In this document: piece after piece, positions 16,366 to 24,201 of the stretch
How positions within the stretch are numbered: position 1 is the first letter of the stretch
Layout of the letters: every line of letters begins with the position of its first letter
NCBI GenBank assembly: GCA_022866645.1
Contig: JALHUQ010000043.1
Location: 1 to 24,201, forward strand
Reading direction: 5' to 3'
DNA from: Woeseiaceae bacterium
Lineage (GTDB): Bacteria; Pseudomonadota; Gammaproteobacteria; Steroidobacterales; Woeseiaceae
DNA: 24,201 bases
Position numbers and translations under genes: made by a program
Notes under the pieces: model-generated
What the model saw: only the letters and a program-made list of their open reading frames with translations
Databases searched by the model: none
What the model was told of the DNA's origin: nothing

Positions 16366-18549
16366 ATGAGGAAGTCTCTGAACATTCGCATTTTCGTGCT
16401 GTTGATGGGTGCTCTGCTGGCATGCGGCAGCTACGCCCAAAACACAGCGGAAAATACTGCCGCACCTGAAACTATCGACCTGACATCGCTTGGAACCAAC
16501 TGGTGGTCGAATTTTGAGCGGCCGAGCGATGGTACGGCGGCGAATGTCGACCGATTTCTTAATGATATCCGCATCCAGACAGCCGGTTTGCAAACGTCAA
16601 ATCAGGCGGTCGCGCAGTCCATTCTGGACGCGATCAGTGACAACATGAGCGCCTATTTCGCGTTGTCGCAAGAGCCGGAATTGAAAACGCAGACGCTGCC
16701 GGAGCCGGCGCTGAGCTATTCCATCGATCAGCTCCTTGAAATCGCCGCCGAATCACGGGCCGCTGAAGCCAGCGCCGCAGACGAACAACTCAAAGTCGAG
16801 CGCGAGGGACGCATCCGCGACGGTGCCGGCAGACGACGTGATCAGGCGTTCAAGGATTACGTGAATGCGCCTGCAGGAGATAGGCGCTTGCTGGCGGCAC
16901 TTAGGCTGATTCAATTCCGCTCGGCGCAGGCTATTTCTGCCCGGCGTCTTGAGCTGCTGACGGAAAGGTACGAACGGTCAACGGCCTACGCGGAGACGAC
17001 GCGTGCGCGCGTTCAATACGCTGCCGAGAAGCTCGCGACGAGGCCAGAAACGGCAGGACTTATCAAGCTCGTAAAAGGTGTTGCGGAGCAGGAGGCGATC
17101 GTCGCCAAAAGCCAGGAGCAGCTGCGTGCCGCGGAATTGGCTGCGACCGGCCTCAACCTCGATACTGAGCGCGGCCGTTCGCAACAACAACTACAGCAGC
17201 AAAAGTTGGTGGCTGCAGAGGTCTCACTGGCCCTCGCGGAAGTGGCGCTTGCCGAGTTGCAGGGGCGGCGCTGGTGGACGGCGCTGGAGATTGCCGCTGC
17301 GCCCGACATGCCCGCGCTACAGGAAGAAGCCCTGCAGTGGTCGCTGCTAATACGACGCGTGGAGCAAAGTACAGCGCATTGGTTGAGAGACACGCAAGAT
17401 GAGTTTCTTGCTGTGCAAACAGTTTCCCAGGATGGTCTGGATGGAGAATCGCGTCGCTTGCTGGACCAGCGACTGGGTACCGCTCAGGACACCCTGAATC
17501 GCATTGGCGAACTCAGCGCCGATATCGCCGACCTGAAACTGGTTAGCCAGGCGGTCGATAACTCCATTTTAGAATATGCGGGCGCATTCCGATCGTGGGT
17601 TACCAGCGCGAGCAGAAATATCAAGGTGCTGTCGAAGCAAGTCGTTGGTCTTGCCGACGTCACCTTGTTTCCGATCGGAGAAGCGCCGGTTACCGGCGGC
17701 GACATTCTGCGAGTTTTGATAATCCTGATTGTCGCGTTCCTGCTCTCGCGGGGCATTCGCAGCGCGATAGGTCGAGCCAGCCGTAACGGAGATACCGGAA
17801 CCCAGGCGTCCATGTACACAGTGGCACGACTGACGCACTACGCGATCGTCATCATCGCGATAATAATTGCTCTGTCCTCCATAGGCCTCGATTTTAGCAA
17901 TCTGGCTTTGGTGGCGGGTGCTCTGGGTGTCGGTATCGGTTTTGGCTTGCAATCGATAGTCAGCAATTTTGTTTCGGGTTTGATCATTCTCTTCGAGCAA
18001 TCCTTGCGCGTCGGCGACTACATCGAACTTGAGGCAGGCCTTACCGGCACGGTCAAAGCGATTAACGTTCGAAGCACCCTCATTAATACCAACGACAATA
18101 TCGACATCGTTGTTCCAAACTCCGAGTTTGTGGTCAGCCGGCTCACAAACTGGACCTTGGGCGAGCGAACATTAAGAGTGCGCATTCCCTTCGGTGTCGC
18201 CTACGGCAGTGACAAAGAACTGGTAAAAAAAGCGGCGCTGGAGGCAGCAGCTAATGTGTCCTACACACTGACGAATATGAAGGGCCGCGAACCGGACGTA
18301 TGGCTGGTCAAATTTGGCGATAGCAGCCTGGATTTCCTGTTGCTGGTTTGGGTCAATCGGCAAGGCGCGAAACGGCCAACTCGAACTCGTGCCGCGTATC
18401 TTTGGGAGCTTGAGGGCAAACTCAGAGAGTACGGCATTGAAATCCCGTTCCCGCAGCGTGATCTGAATCTGCGCCGGGGGTGGGCCTCCAGCCCACAAGC
18501 CGAGCTGAAAGATTTGCAGGACCCTTCGTTGTCGGACGAAGAGCCGTAA
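16366..18549 (+). CDS. MscS-family mechanosensitive ion channel with a large periplasmic N-terminal domain
   Basis: The 727-residue product begins with a signal sequence (MRKSLNIRIFVLLMGALLACG). Cleavage is probable after SYA (24); LLAC is a near-miss lipobox. Residues 25-440 are an Ala/Gln/Glu-rich, largely helical, coiled-coil-like periplasmic region as in the KefA/MscK type, but shorter. Membrane segments follow at about 447-465 and 485-505. The pore helix contains GALGVGIGFGLQSIVSNFVSG (about 518-538), then the beta domain (RVGDYIEL, VVPNSEFV, NWT) and an alpha/beta C-terminal domain. MscS channels open under membrane tension to release solutes during osmotic downshock. ATG 16366 is chosen as the start of the signal peptide; the frame is open further upstream, where it overlaps the small minus-strand gene. 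Its end faces the CorA-type gene, 7 bases away. Confidence 0.92.
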   Translation: MRKSLNIRIFVLLMGALLACGSYAQNTAENTAAPETIDLTSLGTNWWSNFERPSDGTAANVDRFLNDIRIQTAGLQTSNQAVAQSILDAISDNMSAYFALSQEPELKTQTLPEPALSYSIDQLLEIAAESRAAEASAADEQLKVEREGRIRDGAGRRRDQAFKDYVNAPAGDRRLLAALRLIQFRSAQAISARRLELLTERYERSTAYAETTRARVQYAAEKLATRPETAGLIKLVKGVAEQEAIVAKSQEQLRAAELAATGLNLDTERGRSQQQLQQQKLVAAEVSLALAEVALAELQGRRWWTALEIAAAPDMPALQEEALQWSLLIRRVEQSTAHWLRDTQDEFLAVQTVSQDGLDGESRRLLDQRLGTAQDTLNRIGELSADIADLKLVSQAVDNSILEYAGAFRSWVTSASRNIKVLSKQVVGLADVTLFPIGEAPVTGGDILRVLIILIVAFLLSRGIRSAIGRASRNGDTGTQASMYTVARLTHYAIVIIAIIIALSSIGLDFSNLALVAGALGVGIGFGLQSIVSNFVSGLIILFEQSLRVGDYIELEAGLTGTVKAINVRSTLINTNDNIDIVVPNSEFVVSRLTNWTLGERTLRVRIPFGVAYGSDKELVKKAALEAAANVSYTLTNMKGREPDVWLVKFGDSSLDFLLLVWVNRQGAKRPTRTRAAYLWELEGKLREYGIEIPFPQRDLNLRRGWASSPQAELKDLQDPSLSDEEP

Positions 18550-18556
18550 CCTTAAG

Positions 18557-19552
18557 CTACAGCCACTTACGCCAGCGGAAGTAGCCAACCAGCCCGACTA
18601 GACACAAGCCCATGCTTAGCGCCGAATAAAGAAAGCCGTTCGGATTGACGGTGCCCGGTAGCCCGGCGACATTCATTCCGAGCACTCCGGTGACGAAGGT
18701 CAGCGGCAGGAATATCGCCGCGACAACGGACAAAACATACATGCGTTGGTTTTGTTCGTGCGCGATGCGGTTCATCAACTCTTCCTGGGTCACGAGCGCG
18801 TGCTCCCGTGCGAGATCGAGATCCTCAATGTGGCGGGTGAGGTGATTGGCTTCTTCTCGTAAGTCAAAAGCTTCGCTGTCCAGAAGTATTCCAATATTGT
18901 CCCGGGCGATGCGGTCGAGGGCTTCGCGCTGAGGTGACAGATATCGGCGGATGGCAGCAGATTGTCGCCGCGCGACACCCAGCGTTAACCGAATGTCTTC
19001 GACATTGCCTTCGGCCATCTCGTCGCCCAATGCTTCGATTTGCTCTTCTATATTTTCAATCGCAGACTCGATACGAAGTGACAAAAAAGTCGTCAGGCTT
19101 ACGAGGAATTCGCCCGTGGTCTTCGGTCCCTTGCCGGCGGCTAAGGCAACACCAATGTCATTAATAGACGCGACGTTGCGGCGCCATGAGGTAATGATCC
19201 GACCTTTCTGCAAGGACATCCGTACCGAAACCATATCGTCCGGAACGGCGCCTGGATTCATGTTGATGCCACGCAGGATTACGACAAGGCTGTCTGACTC
19301 CGCCAGTGAACGAGGCCGTGTCTCGGCCGTGAGCAGGATAGAAGTGATGTTCTCGCCAAGTTCACTACGTCGCACCAGCCAGTCCCGGCCGCGCTCGTTA
19401 TTTTGATCAATATCCAACCAGAGCAAGCCGTCCGACTCGGCCCAGCCGTCGACCTCTTCGGCACTCAGGTCGCGTGCGCCGCCCTTGCCGTCAAAAAGCA
19501 TGGCATGACGGAACGTTGGGTGTGGGTCGATAGTCTTAAGTGTTTCTGTCAT
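18557..19552 (-). CDS. zntB: CorA-family divalent metal transporter, ZntB-like
   Basis: The 331-residue product has the length and layout of ZntB (E. coli 327 residues). A cytoplasmic funnel domain (1-270) includes the typical IRRYLSPQREALDRIA (201-216). Two membrane helices follow at the end (272-291 and 307-325), with the signature G292-M-N294 in LGMNVAGLPG between them and a basic FRWRKWL end. The family carries Mg2+, Co2+, Ni2+ or Zn2+. ZntB is usually described as a zinc transporter, and the funnel and loop favour ZntB over CorA proper, but the ion is not proven by sequence. The ATG at 19552-19550 has no clear ribosome binding site and is divergent from tamA. Confidence 0.85.
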   Translation of the reverse strand: MTETLKTIDPHPTFRHAMLFDGKGGARDLSAEEVDGWAESDGLLWLDIDQNNERGRDWLVRRSELGENITSILLTAETRPRSLAESDSLVVILRGINMNPGAVPDDMVSVRMSLQKGRIITSWRRNVASINDIGVALAAGKGPKTTGEFLVSLTTFLSLRIESAIENIEEQIEALGDEMAEGNVEDIRLTLGVARRQSAAIRRYLSPQREALDRIARDNIGILLDSEAFDLREEANHLTRHIEDLDLAREHALVTQEELMNRIAHEQNQRMYVLSVVAAIFLPLTFVTGVLGMNVAGLPGTVNPNGFLYSALSMGLCLVGLVGYFRWRKWL

Positions 19553-19601
19553 GGCAAACTGTCACAATTACCCCTGCAATCCAGACTTTACGCTGCGCGC
19601 A

Positions 19602-21359
19602 ATGAAATCACACCCAGAACAGCCACTCGTCAGGTCGGCGAGCTCTATCCTTTGCCTGTGCACCGCCTGGCTGCTGTTTCTTGTGCCGTCGACGGGCCTC
19701 GCGGACATGGCGATATCGGGTCTTGATGCCAGGCTCGAAACGAATGTTCGTGCGATGTCGCCCCTGTCGACGGCGAGCTGTGATTCAGCGCCCTGGCGAG
19801 TTGAGCGCCTGTTTCGCAATGCTGACAAGGACATCACAAATGCTCTGCGTGCATTAGGTTACTACGAGGCCGTCATTAATAAGTCACTCCACTGGGGCGA
19901 CGACTGCTGGCGCGCGGATATTCGGATTCAGGCCGGGGAACCGGTGCGCCTCCGAAACGTAAAAATCGAAATCGATGGTGACGCCGCGCTCGACACGGCA
20001 TTTATGAATCGTATTTCGACCGCTCGCCCGGCGTCCGGCGAGGTCTTCGATCATGGTCGGTATAGCAACTTCAAGTCTGCGCTACTGAGTAGCGCAATGA
20101 GCTCGGGATTTTTTGACGCTAAATTTGACAGCAGCACAGTCACTATCGACAGAGACGCCAGGTCCGCGGATTTAATCATGGAGTTCCAAAGCGGGGAGAA
20201 ATACCGGTTTGGCGAAGTCCGCTTCACGGAAGGCATCCTGCGTGACAACTTGTTACAGGGATATACCGACATTAAGGCCGGTGAGCCGTATTCGTCGAAG
20301 ATGATTAGCGATCTTTACGAGGCACTCAATGGCAGCAGCTATTTTTCGTCCGTTTCGATCAAAACTGAACCATTGGATACAGCCGGAAAAACGGTTCCCG
20401 TTACCGTCGAACTCACGTCCGCGAAGCATCGTGTTTACTCAGCGGGTGGTGGTTTCACGACAGACCTGGGGCCGCACGGCCGAATTGGCTACACGAACAG
20501 GCGCATTAACGACAAGGGCCATCAGTTCGAAAGCAAGCTCTTCGGCTCGTCGGTAAGCAGCGAACTAAATGCCGCGTATCGTTGGCCGATGAGAAATCCA
20601 CGCCGTGAATGGTTCAGCATTGTTACCGGCCTGCAGCATGAAAAAACCGAGACGAGTGAACACGATAGCTTCAAAGTCGGGTTTCTTCGTTCGAAAAGTA
20701 TGGGTCCTGCGTGGATGCGAACTCGCTATATTGACTATGCCTACGAAGACTTCATCGTCGGAAATCAGATCTCAACGAGCCAGCTTGTCATACTGGGCAC
20801 CAACTGGGAGACAGCCGAAGGGCGTGCTCTGAGCCGGGCAACCCACGGGCATAGACTCAATTTGGATTTGCGTGGCGCGAGCGACGCGCTGGGTTCTGAT
20901 ACCAGCTTTTTGCAGCTGCGAGTAAAAGCAAAATGGGTGCATGCATTTGGCGACCGTACGCGCCTGCTCGCCAGGACGAGCCTTGGCCTGACGGCAAAGG
21001 ACGAGCTGTCAGAGTTACCGGCGTCAGTGCGATTTTTTGCCGGTGGCGACAGCAGTGTTCGCGGTTACGAATACGAGACACTGGGCCCGGTCGACGCCGA
21101 TGGCAACGTCATTGGCGGCAGCCATCAAATAGACGGCAGCCTGGAAATCGATCGACTCATTCGCGACAAGTGGGCAATCGCGTTATTTGTTGACTCGGGC
21201 AACGCGTTTAACACGTTCGATATTGATCTCTACACCGGTGTTGGTATCGGGCTGCGCTGGTATTCGCCGGTAGGACCTATTCGCCTTGATTTCGCACATC
21301 CGCTGGATGACCCGGACCAGAATTTTCGCATTCACATTAGCCTCGGGCCGGACTTGTGA
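19602..21359 (+). CDS. tamA: TamA, Omp85-family outer membrane component of the translocation and assembly module
   Basis: The 585-residue product is close to E. coli TamA (577). A signal peptide ends after GLA (34). Three POTRA domains follow at about 38-114, 116-196 and 201-273, then a 16-strand-type barrel from about 280. The Omp85 hallmark R487-G-Y is in SSVRGYEY, and the end (GLRWYSPVGPIRLDFAHPL) is typical. With TamB it helps insert autotransporters and other proteins, and probably moves lipid, into the outer membrane. ATG 19602 is chosen because the signal peptide begins there. An in-frame ATG at 19551 would overlap the divergent zntB start and add 17 residues that do not look like a signal peptide. 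The TGA overlaps the tamB ATG (TGATG). The protein ends in leucine, not the more common aromatic residue. Confidence 0.93.
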   Translation: MKSHPEQPLVRSASSILCLCTAWLLFLVPSTGLADMAISGLDARLETNVRAMSPLSTASCDSAPWRVERLFRNADKDITNALRALGYYEAVINKSLHWGDDCWRADIRIQAGEPVRLRNVKIEIDGDAALDTAFMNRISTARPASGEVFDHGRYSNFKSALLSSAMSSGFFDAKFDSSTVTIDRDARSADLIMEFQSGEKYRFGEVRFTEGILRDNLLQGYTDIKAGEPYSSKMISDLYEALNGSSYFSSVSIKTEPLDTAGKTVPVTVELTSAKHRVYSAGGGFTTDLGPHGRIGYTNRRINDKGHQFESKLFGSSVSSELNAAYRWPMRNPRREWFSIVTGLQHEKTETSEHDSFKVGFLRSKSMGPAWMRTRYIDYAYEDFIVGNQISTSQLVILGTNWETAEGRALSRATHGHRLNLDLRGASDALGSDTSFLQLRVKAKWVHAFGDRTRLLARTSLGLTAKDELSELPASVRFFAGGDSSVRGYEYETLGPVDADGNVIGGSHQIDGSLEIDRLIRDKWAIALFVDSGNAFNTFDIDLYTGVGIGLRWYSPVGPIRLDFAHPLDDPDQNFRIHISLGPDL

Positions 21360-24201
21360 TGGGACGATTTGGCAAATGGTTGTGGCGGAGCAGCGCTGTT
21401 CTGCTGGTATTGTTCATAGTGCTCCTTACAGCAGCTGCGATCTTTCTGAACACCGCGTCAGGCACCCGCTGGGCGATTGCCTATCTTGACGATACGCTAC
21501 CGGGCGAACTATCAAGCGGCGAGTTCGATGGTACTTTTTGGCGCGGACTACGCTTCCGAAACATTGCGTATAGCAACGAAAAGCTAAGCATCGAAGCTGT
21601 GGATCTTGAGGTCGGCATCGACTGGCCGTCCATAGCGACAGGTCAGATTACACTTAAGAAAGTTAACGCGAAAAGGCTTACTTACAGAGATATCAGCCCG
21701 CGCGCGGTGACGCCGAAACCATTCGAATTGGCGATGCAAGCATTGCCGTTCGAGCTTTCGATTACGAACGCCAGAATTGAAGAGTTCGTATTTGCGAGTA
21801 GCGATGATGAGTTCATTGTAAAAACCATCTTGTTGGAACGCGCGCGACTATCAGGAAATTCGATCGATCTACGAGCCGGCTCCGCCATAAACGACGTTCT
21901 CAGTGCGTCGATTTCAAACTTCGCGACGCGGTTGGACGGGGATGTTCCGACATCCGCAGTGGTGAGCTGGCAACTTGCCGACGGCAGTTGGTCCGGTTAC
22001 GGCACGGTGGGCGGATCGTTGAATGAGCTGTCTTTCGAACAGACGGTCGCCAGCGATTACCCCGGCGTCGTGACGGGTACTGTGAAAATACTGAATCGTA
22101 TTGAGCCCGAAATAGATGCGTTGGTGAACTGGGATCGTTGGATGATCGGTGAGCGTGAGCTGCTGAATGGCGAGGCCCACTTTCTGGGCCTGCCGAATAA
22201 CTCTCACGTTGACTTTGACCTGACGCTATCGCTTGCTGTTAGGGAGTCCTACCGATTGAGCGGCATGGCTGATGGCGATACGCGCTCGCTGTCGGGATTC
22301 GAAGCGCAAATTAGCGGCTCAGCAGGACGTGCGGATCTGACGGGGCAGCTGGCATGGCTGCCATCGTTGTCAGTTGCGGCGGACGTCATAGCGACTGACA
22401 TCAACCCGGCGATATTTCGCGCCGAATTGTCCGGTCGTCTGGATGCGAGCGCGCATGTCTTGATTGACGACACTCTGGCGGTGCGTGCCGAAAAACTGGC
22501 TGTAACGGGCATTCTCAATGATGCACCGCTGCGCGCGAGTGGTGATCTGTTGTTGTCGTCGGATCGCCAACGGTGCACGGCCTGTGTATTGGACGTCGGC
22601 GACAATCGCCTGCGCGTTGATGGCGGTCTGGCCGCGAATAGCATCGCGATGTCACTGAGCATTGAAGCGCCGGTCCTGAGCCAGTTGTGGCCGGGGCTCG
22701 GCGGCTCGGCAACGGGTTCCGGCAACATCAGTGGCTCGGTCGATGAGCCCGATATCGCCGGCCGGATCGATGTCGCGAAGCTCGAAATCAATGGCACTGA
22801 CTTTGGGGCGCTGCGAGTCGATGGCGGTGGCAGTCCGATTTCGTTCGACGCCAATGTGAATTGGATCTACGGCGAGATATCCGTGACCGTTGGCGGAACT
22901 CTGCAGCTGGCTGACGAAGCGCTCTCGGGCGTCATTCGCTCAGGGTCTATTGCCGAGTCGACTGCCGGCAAGTGGTCGCTGGATGACCCACTCACATTTC
23001 GACTGGCGAAAGACGAGATATCCGCCGGGGCGCATAACTGGAGCGGAGACAATGGCTCGCTGCATGTGTCGCGACTCATGATGCGCGACGAGTTGTTCGC
23101 ATTGAGTGCGACGCTCAAGGGTTTGCCCTTACAGCTCGGCAATGCCTGGTTGCCTAAGGGCTTTCAGCTTCTGGGTTACGGCAATGCCGACATCGATCTC
23201 ACTCGCGCAGCGGCCGTATGGTCCGGTGAGATAAACTGGCAGCAAATTGACACGGTGCTGCGCGTAACCGAATTACACGAGCAAATCACTGACGTAATCG
23301 TTCCGCGAGCCGAAATGAAGGCAAAACTGATCGATGGTGGTGTGGTTGCCAGCGCCGCGATATCGATTGATCCGGGCGTGCTCGCTGAAGTGGATGTCAG
23401 TATGGAGCGGCTTGCAGATGATGCACCGATACAAGGCACACTCAGACTTCAAGGTAGTGACTGGCGCTGGGCATCGGCCGTCATTCCTCAAATAGATCGC
23501 CTGGACGGGACCATCACCGCTGCGGTTGCCGCCGCCGGCCCTCTCAATGCGCCCGAATTTTCAGGAACGGTTGAGTGGCACAAGGGCTCGCTATTCGTTC
23601 CTGCGCTTAACGTGCCTTTGAACGATATTGATGTGGTCGTGACGGGCGCATCAAGTGGTGCCGCAAATCTTACCGGTTCGGCAAGGTCCGGCGATGGCAC
23701 GCTGCAGGTAAACGGTCAGCTCGAAAACCTGATGCAGCCATCGCGTTCGATTACGCTGGCGATAAGTGGCTCGGCAGCAGAGGCCATCAATTGGCCGGAA
23801 TACCGGTTGTGGGCTACGCCAGACGTGAGCCTTGTCGGCGATGCGAACGGCTGGCGGTTTGGCGGTCAGGTCACAGTACCGAAAGCAGATGTTGAGCTGC
23901 GCGAGGTGCCGGTGGGTGCCGTTACGATATCGCCCGATGTGATCGTCCTTGGCGAAGAACAAGGTGAGGTGCGCGCTACGCGTGTCTCTGGCGAGATGCA
24001 ACTGACCTTGGGCGACCAGGTACGCTTTAAGGCCTTGGGTTTGGACACTCGCCTGATCGGCGCGCTGAAGTTGAAGATGATCGACGATCGCCCGCTTGGC
24101 ATTGAGGGGCGATTGACATTGGTTGACGGTACATTCGCCGCACAGGGACAGAAGCTGACTATCGAGAAAGGCACTGTCTCGTTCACTGGCCCGATCGATG
24201 A
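21359..24201 (+). CDS. tamB: TamB, inner-membrane-anchored partner of TamA (C-terminus cut by the window edge)
   Basis: The 947 complete codons present run off the right edge with no stop. An N-terminal signal anchor (about residues 8-31) is followed by GTRWAIAYLDDTLPG and FWRGLRFRNIAYSN, the usual TamB opening. The rest is beta-rich, low in cysteine and made of short repeating strands, as in the long periplasmic beta-taco of TamB. The last residues (GRLTLVDGTFAAQGQKL) are where the conserved DUF490/TamB C-terminal domain begins, so about 300 residues are probably missing. TamB spans the periplasm, docks on TamA and is thought to guide phospholipid or outer membrane proteins. ATG 21359 shares its A with the tamA stop, so the two genes are translationally coupled. 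Confidence 0.92.
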   Translation, partial: MGRFGKWLWRSSAVLLVLFIVLLTAAAIFLNTASGTRWAIAYLDDTLPGELSSGEFDGTFWRGLRFRNIAYSNEKLSIEAVDLEVGIDWPSIATGQITLKKVNAKRLTYRDISPRAVTPKPFELAMQALPFELSITNARIEEFVFASSDDEFIVKTILLERARLSGNSIDLRAGSAINDVLSASISNFATRLDGDVPTSAVVSWQLADGSWSGYGTVGGSLNELSFEQTVASDYPGVVTGTVKILNRIEPEIDALVNWDRWMIGERELLNGEAHFLGLPNNSHVDFDLTLSLAVRESYRLSGMADGDTRSLSGFEAQISGSAGRADLTGQLAWLPSLSVAADVIATDINPAIFRAELSGRLDASAHVLIDDTLAVRAEKLAVTGILNDAPLRASGDLLLSSDRQRCTACVLDVGDNRLRVDGGLAANSIAMSLSIEAPVLSQLWPGLGGSATGSGNISGSVDEPDIAGRIDVAKLEINGTDFGALRVDGGGSPISFDANVNWIYGEISVTVGGTLQLADEALSGVIRSGSIAESTAGKWSLDDPLTFRLAKDEISAGAHNWSGDNGSLHVSRLMMRDELFALSATLKGLPLQLGNAWLPKGFQLLGYGNADIDLTRAAAVWSGEINWQQIDTVLRVTELHEQITDVIVPRAEMKAKLIDGGVVASAAISIDPGVLAEVDVSMERLADDAPIQGTLRLQGSDWRWASAVIPQIDRLDGTITAAVAAAGPLNAPEFSGTVEWHKGSLFVPALNVPLNDIDVVVTGASSGAANLTGSARSGDGTLQVNGQLENLMQPSRSITLAISGSAAEAINWPEYRLWATPDVSLVGDANGWRFGGQVTVPKADVELREVPVGAVTISPDVIVLGEEQGEVRATRVSGEMQLTLGDQVRFKALGLDTRLIGALKLKMIDDRPLGIEGRLTLVDGTFAAQGQKLTIEKGTVSFTGPID

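Noticed and set aside
22249..22854. Minus-strand frame of 201 codons in tamB
   Set aside because: It is antisense to tamB and is Ser/Pro/Arg-rich low-complexity sequence, typical of a shadow frame.
1..24201. CRISPR arrays, tRNA or rRNA genes, insertion-sequence ends, phage integrase sites
   Set aside because: No regularly spaced repeats, cloverleaf-like segments, transposase or integrase motifs were seen on reading both strands; a formal tRNA or CRISPR search was not possible.

Overview
The window looks like chromosome of a free-living, probably marine or sediment gammaproteobacterium of moderate GC. This is inferred from the Omp85-type tamA-tamB pair, a membrane-anchored cytochrome c5 with the N-terminus usual for gammaproteobacteria, a ZntB-type CorA protein, and a TonB-dependent receptor with the long signal peptide and 'EEIVTTGSRI'-type TonB box common in oligotrophic Gammaproteobacteria. 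A Woeseiaceae-like or Steroidobacteraceae-like host is a guess. I see no rRNA, tRNA, CRISPR array, insertion sequence or phage gene.

Region A (1-7321) is the accessory and most interesting part. It holds the 5' end of a TonB-dependent receptor (minus), a stand-alone aspartyl/asparaginyl beta-hydroxylase-type 2-oxoglutarate oxygenase (plus), two tandem flavin-dependent tryptophan-halogenase-family genes (minus, coupled by TGATG), and a divergent two-gene plus-strand operon (coupled by ATGA). That operon encodes a sulfotransferase and a 651-residue fusion of sulfotransferase, Asp/Asn beta-hydroxylase and TPR domains. PF04820 halogenase-like genes beside TonB receptors are known in Proteobacteria, often with cupin/JmjC-like and SapC proteins. 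Here PF05118 hydroxylases and sulfotransferases occupy the partner role, suggesting a hydroxylation/sulfation/halogenation tailoring or signalling system linked to uptake at the outer membrane. One halogenase paralogue (2837-4456) has lost the hallmark catalytic lysine (R80), half of the WxWxIP motif (S272) and the serine after the conserved glutamate (P346). Its downstream partner (1230-2837) keeps all of them.

Region B (7405-11684) holds housekeeping or metabolic genes: an exported S9 prolyl-oligopeptidase-family peptidase, a membrane-anchored cytochrome c5 (minus, TTG start) and a DASS/SLC13-family anion:Na+ symporter.

Region C (11710-18549) has an unrecognised 113-residue protein (minus), a 1235-residue exported TPR/DUF3857/transglutaminase-like protein, an unrecognised 86-residue basic protein (minus), and an MscS-family mechanosensitive channel with a large N-terminal periplasmic domain.

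Region D (18557-24201) has a ZntB-like CorA-family metal transporter (minus), divergent from the tamA-tamB operon of the translocation and assembly module. tamB runs off the right edge without a stop.

No gene-free stretch exceeds about 220 bases. Most convergent gene ends lie 7 to 30 bases apart, with no clear intrinsic terminator.
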